DNA from: Planctomycetaceae bacterium | GTDB taxonomy: Bacteria; Planctomycetota; Phycisphaerae; UBA1845; UTPLA1 | Reading direction: 5' to 3' | Assembly: GCA_011525745.1 (NCBI GenBank) | Contig: WYBU01000017.1 | Location: 26,756-90,755 of the forward strand | Length of the DNA: 64,000 nucleotides | Shown here: piece by piece, positions 52,817 through 62,560 of the stretch | Position numbering within the stretch: position 1 is the first letter of the stretch | Layout of the letters: every line of letters begins with the position of its first letter | Made by a program: the position numbers and the translations under genes | Notes under the pieces: generated by a model | The model's input: only the letters and a program-made list of their open reading frames with translations | What the model was told of the DNA's origin: nothing | Databases searched by the model: none

Positions 52817-53004
52817 TCACTCGCTGACGGCGGCGTGAGAAAAGGCAGGAGCGTGGGAGCAAGGGCAAGAGCAGGATAAAGAGAACGACCACGGCTCTTC
52901 ATCTCGCTCCTACTCCTGCTCCCGCTCTTGCTCTTCGCCCGCGGTCGAAGCCGTGGCGGCCGCCCATCATGCCCAACCGCCTTTCGTCTCTGTAACATGT
53001 CCTC

Positions 53005-54585
53005 GTGCATGCGACCCACAACACGGCCGGGATGACGCGCGAGCCGGGCGGCGCATGGCTCGCCGCGATGGCGGCGCTGGCGTTGTACTTTCTGACCTGC
53101 GCGCCGGATGTGCTCTGGGGCGACAGCGGCACTTTTCAGGTTCGCGTCGCGCGCGGCGAATTGAACAGCCCCGCCGGCCTGGCGCTGGCGCATCCGCTGT
53201 ACATCGCCCTGGCGCGCGGCTTCGCGCTGCTGCCGCTGGGAACCATCGCCTATCGCGTGAATCTGTTCTCGGCCGTCTGTGCCGCCGCGGCCGTGGGACT
53301 GACATTTCGTTTCGTCGCGCGCGGAACGGGTGATCGCTTCGCCGCGGCCATCGCGGCCGTCGCGCTGGCGGTCAGCCACACCTTCTGGACCCACGCGGTG
53401 ACCGCCGAGGTCTACACGCTGTACGTTCTGCTGCTGGCCGGCGAGTTGTGCTGCATCGAGCGGTACGTCCGGACGGGCCGGCGACGCGGCCTGTATCTGG
53501 CGTTGCTGCTCAACGGCCTGAGCCTTTCCAACCACGTGCTGGCGGCGCTGCATGCGCCGGCCTACCTGGTTCTGATGTTTCGCCGGCTGCTGCGCGGCGG
53601 ACTGCGGTGGCGTCACGTACCGAGCGCGGCGTTGTTCTGGCTGAGCGGCGCGGGGCTGTACGTCGGGATGATCGCCGGGCAGGTCGCCGCCGGCGATTCG
53701 GTTGCGGCGGCCGTGCGCGAAGCATTTGTGGGCAAAAGCTATCAGAAAAACGTCGGCGGCGGTTTTTCGCCGGCATCGGATGCGGCCCGCACGCTGATGA
53801 GTTTCGCGCTGAACTTCCCCACGCCGCTGGCGCTGCTCCTGCCGCTGGCCTGGCGGCGGCGATCGTCAACCGACAGCCGTGCCGATCCAATTAACGAAGA
53901 GACTCTCGCGGCGGCACAGGCGTCGCGCCGCGATCTGGCGCTCTTCGTCGCGCTGCTTTTTGCCGTTCACTTCCTTTTTGCCGCGACGTACACCGTGCCC
54001 GACAAGCACGTGTTCTTCCAGGCCTGTTACGTTCTGCTCGCGATTTGGCTCGGCGGGGCCGCGGGCGCCTGGGCGCGAACGCCGATGCGGCGGCGGCTGT
54101 GCGTGGCCGCCGCGCTGCTGCCGGCGCTGGTGTACGAGATCGCGCCGCCGTTGCTCGAACGCTGGAACGTGCCGCTCGGCGGAACGCGCGACATTCCGGG
54201 TCGATCGACGTACGCTTATTTCCTGCGGCCGCGCAAGAACGGCGACGACGGGGCGCGGCGCTTCGCGGAAGAAGCCTTTGCCACCGTCGGCCCCGACGGC
54301 TACCTGATGGCCGGTTCGCCCTATCAGCCGGTGCTGGCTTACGTCCGCGATGTCGAAGGCATCGGGCGCGACACGGTGATGCAGACGGGAGGCGAGGTCC
54401 CGCCTGCGCCGCCCACGGCGCGCGCCACGCCGCGCGTCGTCGCGGAATTCGCCCGGGCGGGCCGCGCGTACGTGTGCGACGTCCGGCCCGGCCGCATCTC
54501 GCCCGAGTGGGCCGAACGCTACGACTTCCAGGCGGCCGGTCCGGTTTTTCGGCTGACACCGAAATCCGGCGCGGAAATGGATTAG
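53005..54585 (+). CDS. DUF2723-type polytopic membrane protein
   Basis: 526 residues from GTG 53005 (an in-frame ATG at 53032 is equally plausible; neither has a clear Shine-Dalgarno). About ten transmembrane segments begin at residue 17. The start pattern YFLTCAPDVLWGDSGTFQV, the HPLYIALARGFALLPLGTIAYRVNLFSA stretch (split by a loop) and HTFWTHAVTAEVYTLYVLLL match DUF2723, a family related to protein O-mannosyltransferases. The acidic Asp of GDSGTF probably belongs to the catalytic loop. The substrate is unknown. The C-terminal soluble domain has TVGPDGYLMAGSPYQPVLAY. Confidence 0.85.
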   Translation: MHATHNTAGMTREPGGAWLAAMAALALYFLTCAPDVLWGDSGTFQVRVARGELNSPAGLALAHPLYIALARGFALLPLGTIAYRVNLFSAVCAAAAVGLTFRFVARGTGDRFAAAIAAVALAVSHTFWTHAVTAEVYTLYVLLLAGELCCIERYVRTGRRRGLYLALLLNGLSLSNHVLAALHAPAYLVLMFRRLLRGGLRWRHVPSAALFWLSGAGLYVGMIAGQVAAGDSVAAAVREAFVGKSYQKNVGGGFSPASDAARTLMSFALNFPTPLALLLPLAWRRRSSTDSRADPINEETLAAAQASRRDLALFVALLFAVHFLFAATYTVPDKHVFFQACYVLLAIWLGGAAGAWARTPMRRRLCVAAALLPALVYEIAPPLLERWNVPLGGTRDIPGRSTYAYFLRPRKNGDDGARRFAEEAFATVGPDGYLMAGSPYQPVLAYVRDVEGIGRDTVMQTGGEVPPAPPTARATPRVVAEFARAGRAYVCDVRPGRISPEWAERYDFQAAGPVFRLTPKSGAEMD

Positions 54586-54625
54586 ATTGCGCTACGAAAT
54601 ATCATGAACCATGCGTGAAGGAGTG

Positions 54626-54696
54626 GCATGGTCAAGCCCTCGCGCGAGGCCGGCTTCAACGTTGATAATTGGTCCTCCGCGAGGGCTTGGCCATGC
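54626..54696. repeat. 71-bp element with 19-bp inverted ends
   Basis: GCATGGTCAAGCCCTCGCG (54626-54644) and CGCGAGGGCTTGGCCATGC (54678-54696) are inverted with 18 of 19 matches. A related end occurs at 11496-11514. The core is GAGGCCGGCTTCAACGTTGA-like. It lies between the DUF2723 protein gene and the next lipoprotein gene. Confidence 0.75.
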
Positions 54697-54834
54697 TGAG
54701 GGCCGTCGCCGGCGACAGGCGATCAGTCGTTGTCGATGTCTCCGCGCCGCCAAAGCGAAAAAAGCGGCTGATCCGCCGCCACATGCGTTGACGGCGGCCC
54801 CGGCGTGCATAACGTATGGTAAGAGGAGTCAGAG

Positions 54835-56430
54835 ATGGTCCGGACCGGCCGGCCCCTGTGCCGACGGAGCAAGAACCTCGATTGCGACCGGCCGCGGCCT
54901 CGCGCGCCGCTCGCTGAAGCGATGTCGCTGGTCGGCGCAACCGCGCTGATCGCCGTCACGTCGATGCTCCTGATCGGATGCGGCGCGAGACCCCATGAAT
55001 TCGGCGCCACCGGCTCGCCGCAACATTCGTCGCAGCGGCATCGTGAACCCCATCCGAAGCTGTGCGCGTTGCCCGCGGCCGCGGTCCGTGCGGCGGCTGC
55101 CGCCGAGACGCGGATCCCCACGATCCGAAACGACGCCGACGACGCCGTCATCGAGGACGACGGCAAGCCGATCGCCGTGCTTCGCGGCGGCCGCGATCTG
55201 CGCTTTCGTACCGGCGGCGACGATCCCCATTGGATCGGCACGCGCAAACATCCGGTTAACCTGAGCTGGAAGCCCGACGTAGCCCCCGAGGCGCTGATCG
55301 AGTCGGTCGACGTCGATGCGTATGCGGGCGGCTTTTCGCTGCACATCCGCGGGCGCAAGCCGCAGTTGAACAACGCCCATTTCGAGACCTGCATTTTCGG
55401 CGAAGCGCAGCGCGGCGGCCGCTGGTCCTATCGGCTCAAATCGTGGCTGGAGATTCGGCCGTCGCCGCGTCCGCGGCACGTCGAATTCCTCGATCTGTGG
55501 TTCGACGCGATGTTCTGGCCGCAGCGCGACGGCCACGAGCACGAGCGATTCCCCTGGCTCGTCTTCCGTCAGCCGGGCCGGGATTACGAATTCGCGCCCA
55601 AGCTGCACTTGTTTCCCTCGCTGCCCGGTGCGACCTATCGCACGCTCGTACAGCCGCTGCGCGCGGGAACGGAACTGTTGCTGCTCGACGACGACGCCGC
55701 GGGCCATCGCATCCGCATCGCTCGACTTCCCGACGGCGGCAATCTGGGCCTGTGCTGGTGGGCGTGGGACGCGCATTTCTTCGCGCTGGCCCGGCCGGGC
55801 GCGAGGAAGCTCGAATACGAAGTGCGGATCGACTCGGTGCCGGCCGCCGAGGCGCGAGCGATCGTCGAGCGGGCCGGACTCATCCCGTTCTGGGAGGACG
55901 ACGAGTACCGGTTGCCCGTTTTTTCCCGCGATGCGATGAACCGCTTCGACAAGCTCATCGATCACCCGCAGGAGTGGTCGTGGGAGCCGCATTCGCGCGA
56001 CTGCCTGATCGATCCGACCGTCGGCTACGACGACAATCAGAGCGTCACGATCGTCAAGTCCGACACGGGCACAACGGCCTGGTACACGCGCACCGTCGGC
56101 GGCGACTATTTCGACCACAAGAAACCCATCGGGCGTTACCGCGTGTCCGCCGTGGTACGCACGCGCGACGTGCAGGGCGAGGTTCGCATCGGCGCGGTGT
56201 GTCACCGGGGGGGTGAAACGATGTTGTACGCCGAGCCGGGCGCGGACATCGTCTATTCAATGCCGCTGACCGGCACCCATGACTGGACGCCGCTGAGCAT
56301 CGAGTTCGATCCGACGGGATTCAACCGGCACAAGATCGTGCTCGAACACACCGGAACGGGTCAAAGCTGGTTCGACAACGTGCGGCTCGAGCCGCTGCCG
56401 GCGACGGAGATGGCCGGCGATGTGCCGTAG
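54835..56430 (+). CDS. Putative lipoprotein, uncharacterised
   Basis: 531 residues from ATG 54835; GAGGAG lies 6 bases upstream. An unusually long basic n-region (about 29 residues) precedes the hydrophobic segment and lipobox (SMLLIGC, Cys49). The mature part shows mixed beta motifs: DDAVIEDDGKPIAVLRGGRD, EFLDLWFDAMFWPQRDGHEH, RIARLPDGGNLGLCWWAWDA. A C-terminal beta-sandwich region (about 450-525) of the carbohydrate-binding type has GRYRVSAVVRTRD, HDWTPLSIEFD and SWFDNVRLEPLP. That suggests an exported polysaccharide-related protein, but no catalytic family is recognised. Confidence 0.72.
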   Translation: MVRTGRPLCRRSKNLDCDRPRPRAPLAEAMSLVGATALIAVTSMLLIGCGARPHEFGATGSPQHSSQRHREPHPKLCALPAAAVRAAAAAETRIPTIRNDADDAVIEDDGKPIAVLRGGRDLRFRTGGDDPHWIGTRKHPVNLSWKPDVAPEALIESVDVDAYAGGFSLHIRGRKPQLNNAHFETCIFGEAQRGGRWSYRLKSWLEIRPSPRPRHVEFLDLWFDAMFWPQRDGHEHERFPWLVFRQPGRDYEFAPKLHLFPSLPGATYRTLVQPLRAGTELLLLDDDAAGHRIRIARLPDGGNLGLCWWAWDAHFFALARPGARKLEYEVRIDSVPAAEARAIVERAGLIPFWEDDEYRLPVFSRDAMNRFDKLIDHPQEWSWEPHSRDCLIDPTVGYDDNQSVTIVKSDTGTTAWYTRTVGGDYFDHKKPIGRYRVSAVVRTRDVQGEVRIGAVCHRGGETMLYAEPGADIVYSMPLTGTHDWTPLSIEFDPTGFNRHKIVLEHTGTGQSWFDNVRLEPLPATEMAGDVP

Positions 56431-56439
56431 CGTCGGCCG

Positions 56440-56778
56440 TCAGGCGCGATCGTCTTCTTCTTCGTCGTCAAACGAAGCGTCGTCTTCGTCGTCGAACTCG
56501 CCCGACTTCCAGCGGTCGGCCTCCTCGGCCGAGTCGATCTCGCGCTCCATGTAGCGGAACATTTTTTCCTGAAGCGGGCCCAGCTTGCGGTACATCTCGG
56601 CGGTGGCTTCGTGCGCGGCGACGATGCGGTCGAGCTTGGCCGACGCCTCGGCCAGACGAAGAATCTGCCACTTCAGCAAACACTCCGACTCCTTGATCGT
56701 CGAGAAGGGATCGCAGCGGAACGTGATGCGCCCGTCAGGTTCGCGGTGAAAGTGCTCGCACTCGGAACATTGCAGCAT
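56440..56778 (-). CDS. Hypothetical protein with an N-terminal Cys cluster and acidic tail
   Basis: 112 residues. The N terminus MLQCSECEHFHREPDGRITFR has Cys4 and Cys7, with two more Cys about 15 and 26 residues later (RCDPFSTIKESECLL), compatible with a zinc-binding knuckle. A charged helical middle (RLAEASAKLDRIVAAHE) leads to a strongly acidic end (DDEDDASFDDEEEDD). Such small proteins occur in planctomycete genomes, but I cannot give a function. The ATG at 56778 has no strong Shine-Dalgarno. It is convergent with the preceding lipoprotein gene. Confidence 0.65.
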   Translation of the reverse strand: MLQCSECEHFHREPDGRITFRCDPFSTIKESECLLKWQILRLAEASAKLDRIVAAHEATAEMYRKLGPLQEKMFRYMEREIDSAEEADRWKSGEFDDEDDASFDDEEEDDRA

Positions 56779-57331
56779 GTTGACCCTCGATGCCGTTGTG
56801 AACGGCGGGAATGGTAACGGGCGTCGCGATGCGCCTCACGCCGCTTGTCCGGAGCGGTTTCCGGTACATACGCCGACTCGTTCCGACGCGTTCTGGAGAA
56901 AAACCGGCGTACCCCTTGTGCCGGATTCTAGTGGTCCCATCATTGCGAAGCGAGCAGAAACGACAATACTGAAGCAGAGTCGGCGGAACGGATGCAAACA
57001 CGGCATGAGGGCGCAACTGGTTCGCGCCGCAAGCCCCGGCGAAGCGGCCATTCAAAGCCGCGATGCCCACGCCTTCGCGGGGACGGGCGTCGAGGAGCGG
57101 GATGCGGAAGCCCGACCTCTCGTGTGACCGCTCGAGCTACATGTGGCCGTTCAGCGCGCCGACGGGCGGCGGGCACACGTTCGTGAATGGACGGTTCCGA
57201 ACACGAAGCGACGCGCGCGTCCCGCTTGCTTACGCCGCGCGGCTCTGATAGGTGTCGACTCCACGGGCGGCCGGGGGTGTCACACGCGACCGTTTGGAAC
57301 GGAACCCACGCAGAAAGGACACAGGCAACCT
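56779..57331. other. gene-free region
   Basis: 553 bases between a minus-strand hypothetical gene and a plus-strand small gene. Several frames are open but with arginine-rich, non-coding character. I see no repeat family member, terminator or clear promoter, except that this gap should contain both divergent promoters. Confidence 0.55.
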
Positions 57332-57523
57332 ATGAAGGCCGAAACGCTGCTGGCGAAGCTCAACGAACTCCGCAAGGACGCCTCGGGCGACGAGACCGAC
57401 CTTGAATGGCTGGCCCTGCACCATGCCTTCTGCTTCATCTCATACAAGATCGGGGACTTTCAGAAGTACCTCGACGAAGCGTTCGGCGGCGGCAATGCGA
57501 GCCGGCCTGCGGGTAAACCCTGA
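57332..57523 (+). CDS. Small acidic helical hypothetical protein
   Basis: 63 residues: MKAETLLAKLNELRKDASGD, then ETDLEWLALHHAFCFISYKI and GDFQKYLDEAFGG. The amino acid pattern is of two helices with a hydrophobic core and looks like a real small domain, unlike the arginine-rich open frames around it. AAAGGA lies 14 bases upstream, somewhat far, while a closer CAGG is 7 bases away. I recognise no family. Confidence 0.6.
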   Translation: MKAETLLAKLNELRKDASGDETDLEWLALHHAFCFISYKIGDFQKYLDEAFGGGNASRPAGKP

Positions 57524-57937
57524 CCCGCGGCGCCGACACATGGCACGTTTCGTAGCCGTCCATTAGTGGAGGGCGACCGACGCAACCGCACGGCCAAGCG
57601 TCCGCATTGACATCATTCTCCCACGCTTTCCACACCTGCGCGCGGTCGCTTGACCGTGCCCCACCCTTGAGACCGGTTCCGGGGGACCGGCTGGGGCGAC
57701 ATCCAGCCCGTTGACATCCTTTCCGCGAAACGGGATACTCGCCGATTCTCGGCGCCAGCGGGCGCCGGAGCGGCTGCGCACGCAAGGTTGGCGCGGTCGA
57801 GTGGGAGTCGACCGGCGGCGGGAGATTGCGCCCGACGGCGGGCGGCGGTTCGATGCAACAGCCCCCATAAGGCCCTGCGCGGCGATGAGCGGATACGCTC
57901 GCCACCGGCCGCGGCAGGGTTTCCCCAGGAGCAGACG
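57524..57937. other. gene-free region containing a promoter and long leader
   Basis: 414 bases. A consensus promoter lies at 57711-57739. Upstream of it an inverted GACCGGTTCC/GGGACCGG-type sequence (57672-57690) is a possible hairpin. Downstream, about 190 bases of untranslated leader precede the next gene. No member of the dispersed repeat families was noticed. Confidence 0.5.
57711..57739 (+). promoter_or_regulatory. sigma70-type promoter with consensus -35
   Basis: TTGACA (57711-57716) and GATACT (57734-57739) are separated by exactly 17 bases. The predicted start is near 57746, giving a leader of about 190 bases for the coiled-coil membrane protein gene at 57938. Confidence 0.6.
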
Positions 57938-59407
57938 ATGGCAGTGGCCCGATCTGGCGGCGGTCTAAGCGCGGTTCACGTGTGGCTCATCGTGTTCGTG
58001 GTGCTGTGGCTCGGCTCAACGGTCGGCCTGGTGATCATGTACACGGACCGCCAGAAGCTCATGGACGAGCGCGACAACGCCGTCAAGCAAAAGCGGCTGC
58101 TGGCGACCGCAAACGAGGAATCGGACCCGATGTTCCTCGAATTCAAGCGGTATGCCTCCAGCCTCCAGCCCAACCAGCCCGTCGTGCGAACCATGCTCGA
58201 CGAAATCCACGCACTGGCCGGCCGGATCACGGGCGACACCACCCACACCGGCCGCGACGCCGTCGCCCGGCTCGACAAGACGCTCGAAGCCATCCGCACG
58301 GCGCGGATCGTGCCCAGCCCCGAACAGGTTTCCCCGGCGGAGGGCGTGGTCGGGATTCTCGCGCGCTTGCACCGCTGGTACGCCGATCAGCGCACCGCGC
58401 TGGAACTGGCCGAGTCGAAGCTGAAGGAATCGACGACCCAACTGACCGCCGCCCAGGCCACGATACAGGAGCTGGAATCCAAGTTCGACTCGACCGCCGG
58501 CGACATCAAGCAGCAGGTCGATTCGCTCCAGGTCGCGAAGAACGAGTACGAAGCCAGCAAGCAGGCCGAGATCGACGACTTCTCCAAGCGGCTGTCGGCC
58601 GAGCAGGAGGCCAAGGGACAGCTTCGCCAGGACATGGCCTCCGCGGCACAGGCCTACACGTCGCAGCTTCGCCAGCGCGACGACATCATCACCGAGCAGC
58701 TTCGCAAGATCGGCGACGTGCAGGGTCCGCCGCCGGCGCGGGCACAGGTCGATTCGCTGTCGCGCGAGCCGATCGGTCGGGTCATGCGGGCGCTGCCGGG
58801 CGATTCGCTCGTTCACATCGATCTGGGCGAGCTGGACGGCGTCACGCTGGGGATGCGGTTCGCCGTCTACTCGTACGACCGGCGGGTCGAGCCGGAAGGT
58901 CGCGGCAAGGCCAACATCGAAGTGGTGGGCGTCGGACCGCACACGGCCGAATGCCGCGTCGTGACGCCGCCTCCGCCGGATGATCCGATCCTCGATGACG
59001 ATTTCATTCAGAACATCATCCTGGCCCGCAGCGCGGCGCGCAAGCAGCGGTTCGTCGTGCTGGGCGCGTTCGACGTCGATTACGACGGCAAGCCCGATCC
59101 GACCGGCGCGGCGCGGATCAGGGCCTACATCGAACGGTTCGGCGGCGAGGTGGCGGAAGAGGTCGATGCCTCGGTCGATTTCGTCGTCCGCGGCCGCAAG
59201 GTCGAAGAACGCGTCGGGCAGGAAGGCGCCGCGGTCGATCATGCGGCCGAACCGGCCAATCGCGAAGCGCGGCGGGCAGATCAGACTTATGAAGAGGCGA
59301 TTCGCCGGGCCGAGCTGCTGGGCATTCCGCGGCTAAGCCAGGACGTCTTCTTCAACTTCATCGGCTTGGAACCGGGCGTGACCGTGGCGCGGCGGCTTCA
59401 GCAGTAG
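57938..59407 (+). CDS. Membrane-anchored coiled-coil protein with a possible BRCT-like C terminus
   Basis: 489 residues from ATG 57938; AGGAG lies 6-8 bases upstream. One transmembrane helix (VHVWLIVFVVLWLGSTVGL, about 13-33), then a helical region with heptads (about 35-270: ELAESKLKESTTQLTAAQAT, KRLSAEQEAKGQLRQDM). A beta-rich domain (about 280-370) has SLVHIDLGELDGVTLGMRF. The last part contains QRFVVLGAFDVDYDGKPDP and IRAYIERFGGEVAEEVDASV, a pattern like a BRCT-type fold. A scaffold role is possible but inferred. Confidence 0.72.
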   Translation: MAVARSGGGLSAVHVWLIVFVVLWLGSTVGLVIMYTDRQKLMDERDNAVKQKRLLATANEESDPMFLEFKRYASSLQPNQPVVRTMLDEIHALAGRITGDTTHTGRDAVARLDKTLEAIRTARIVPSPEQVSPAEGVVGILARLHRWYADQRTALELAESKLKESTTQLTAAQATIQELESKFDSTAGDIKQQVDSLQVAKNEYEASKQAEIDDFSKRLSAEQEAKGQLRQDMASAAQAYTSQLRQRDDIITEQLRKIGDVQGPPPARAQVDSLSREPIGRVMRALPGDSLVHIDLGELDGVTLGMRFAVYSYDRRVEPEGRGKANIEVVGVGPHTAECRVVTPPPPDDPILDDDFIQNIILARSAARKQRFVVLGAFDVDYDGKPDPTGAARIRAYIERFGGEVAEEVDASVDFVVRGRKVEERVGQEGAAVDHAAEPANREARRADQTYEEAIRRAELLGIPRLSQDVFFNFIGLEPGVTVARRLQQ

Positions 59408-59411
59408 TCGG

Positions 59412-59533
59412 GAGTCGCGCAGAAATAACCAGAACGATTGTCCCGGGTGGTACGGGCATCCTGCCCGTTTCCGACGGGCGGGACGCCCGTACCACCCCTC
59501 TTCATATCGTTCACCTCATTTCCGCGAGATGCC
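59412..59533. repeat. 122-bp dispersed palindromic element, copy B
   Basis: Same length as and roughly 90% identical to 43126-43247, including the 13-base inverted arms GGGTGGTACGGGC / GCCCGTACCACCC and the conserved flanks AGAACGATTGTC and TTCACCT-ATTTCCGCG. It begins 5 bases after a stop codon and lies upstream of the sigma54 activator gene. Confidence 0.85.
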
Positions 59534-59638
59534 CTAAGGCGCGCGAGTTGCCCCGTTCGATGCCCCCGCGCCACGCCGGTTGCGACCCATTTGCCGCTCC
59601 TGCCGCCGCCGCCGGAAAACGCTATTCTCTTTCGTCGA

Positions 59639-61072
<1,434 letters not shown>

Positions 61073-61116
61073 ACGCGACGGCAGAGAGACCACGAATGAG
61101 CGGCCGCGACCCGTCG

Positions 61117-62289
61117 TCATTGCTTCCGAGTCTTTGCCGCAGTGATATTGCCGTCAGCGTCAATCGTCATCCTGGGCGTCGGCCGCAGCGGAATCGGCAG
61201 GTGGTAGCGCGTATGCTTCCGTTCGCCCGACCGTGTGAGGGCGCCGCGATCCACCATATCGGCGAGGTCGCGCGTGGCGGTAGCCGCCGAAGCCTTTGAG
61301 ATTTTCACATAATTGCCGGCACTGAGACCGCCTTTGAATCCATCCGGGCCTTCCCTCAGCATTCGCAGCAATACGGCCAACTGACGGGAATTCAGATCGT
61401 TGCGGAATCGATCCAGCAACTTCGCCGTGTCCAGCACGAACTCCACCTGTGCTAGTGTCCGCTGTTGCGCCTCCAGCGCGATGCCGGCGAACCATGCCAG
61501 CCATTCCGTAATCTCATTGCGTTTGTTCGCCGCCTCCAGAGAGTCGTAATACTCCTTGCGGTGCGCCAATATCGTCATGGCGAGGGCCGTCAGTGACGGT
61601 TGTCCCAGTCCTTGAGCAAGCGCCTTTTCCGCGATGGCGCGCCCGATGCGCCCGTTCCCATCCTCGAATGGGTGGATGCTCTCAAAGTAGAGATGCGCTA
61701 TGCCGGCCCGCGTGAGGACGGGCAGGGGCGTCTTGCCCCTGGTATCCGTTTCGTTGAACCATGCCAGGAATCGGCGCATTTCCTTCGAGACGCGGCCGGA
61801 CGGCGGCGCCTCGAAATGGACGGTCGGCTCATAGATCGCGCCGGAGACAACCTGCATCGGCTCCGTGTGCGTTCGATAGCGACCGATGTCCCGCAGATCG
61901 GTTCTACCCTTCATGGACATCGTGTGCCAAGCAAACAGCGTGCGCTCGTCGAGCGGCTTGGCATAGCGACGGAACAGGTCCACCATCATTTCACAAATGC
62001 CCTGTTCGGCGGGCTGGACTCGGCGTTGATCGCTCGCCAGCCCCAACTGGCGGCGCATCGAGGATTGAACGCTGTCCCGGTTCAGGTGCTCGCCCTCTAT
62101 CTCGGAGGTCGTCACCGCCTCGTTGCTCATCGCCTCTACGACAATCTGGTCACGATCCTCCGCGGCGAGATGCTTGACCGTGCCGAGAAACTGCCCGCCA
62201 CCCAGGAGAAACCGTTCTTCCGCTCGGACCAGGCGGGATTCGTCCCAGGTGAACTCGGGCCAATCGGGCTGTTGCCAGTTCCAACGCAT
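61117..62289 (-). CDS. Fic-domain protein with C-terminal winged helix (class II, self-inhibited)
   Basis: 390 residues. The Fic motif is canonical: His206 in ESIHPFEDGNGRIGR, so AMP or other nucleotide-phosphate transfer to hydroxyl side chains is expected. The N-terminal region carries the inhibitory motif [S/T]xxxE[G/N] as Thr61...Glu65-Gly66 (TSEIEGE), typical of class II Fic proteins with an intramolecular antitoxin helix. The last about 90 residues look like a winged helix (SRQLAVLLRMLREGPDGFKG, SAATATRDLADMVDRGAL), suggesting DNA binding. Its start codon lies in an array of four TGAGCGATA half-sites, so it probably regulates itself. Confidence 0.92.
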   Translation of the reverse strand: MRWNWQQPDWPEFTWDESRLVRAEERFLLGGGQFLGTVKHLAAEDRDQIVVEAMSNEAVTTSEIEGEHLNRDSVQSSMRRQLGLASDQRRVQPAEQGICEMMVDLFRRYAKPLDERTLFAWHTMSMKGRTDLRDIGRYRTHTEPMQVVSGAIYEPTVHFEAPPSGRVSKEMRRFLAWFNETDTRGKTPLPVLTRAGIAHLYFESIHPFEDGNGRIGRAIAEKALAQGLGQPSLTALAMTILAHRKEYYDSLEAANKRNEITEWLAWFAGIALEAQQRTLAQVEFVLDTAKLLDRFRNDLNSRQLAVLLRMLREGPDGFKGGLSAGNYVKISKASAATATRDLADMVDRGALTRSGERKHTRYHLPIPLRPTPRMTIDADGNITAAKTRKQ

Positions 62290-62361
62290 GAGCGATAGAC
62301 CATCTTTCTATCGCTCATGATATGCTATTTCTTGAGCGATAACAAGTGCCGATATCGCTCA
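62287..62361 (-). promoter_or_regulatory. promoter and four-half-site palindromic operator of the fic gene
   Basis: Core half-sites TGAGCGATA (62289-62297), TATCGCTCA (62309-62317), TGAGCGATA (62333-62341) and TATCGCTCA (62353-62361) form two inverted pairs that repeat at 44 bases. The first pair extends to perfect 12-base arms (CATGAGCGATAG/CTATCGCTCATG) and includes the fic ATG. On the minus strand -35 TTGTTA (62340-62345) and -10 TATCAT (62317-62322) have a 17-base spacer, so half-sites overlap the -35, the -10 and the start region. The transcript would also form a 9-bp hairpin with loop AAAGATGGT before the ATG. Confidence 0.85.
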
Positions 62362-62522
62362 CGGGCCAGCAGGCTTTGAATCTTTCACGGTTTCACGAAC
62401 CGCCCATCAACCCGCCTCCGCAAAGCGATGCCAGAAAACAGCCCGGATCAACCGCAGTATCAGCGTTCTCTCGCTCTCCGGGGCGTTGCCGTGCCGGGCA
62501 TAGCCCGCCGTCGCTCCCTCGG

Positions 62523-62559
62523 CATTCCCGCCCAAGTCGCGTTCAGGGTCGCGGTTCGG
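62523..62559. repeat. dispersed CGCGGTTCGG-type repeat
   Basis: CATTCCCGCCCAAGTCGCGT + TCAGGGTCGCGGTTCGG matches, in reverse orientation, the sequence at 63961-64000 and the one at 51530-51575. It belongs to the same family as the ends of the 144-bp element at 48554. Confidence 0.65.
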
Positions 62560-62560
62560 C

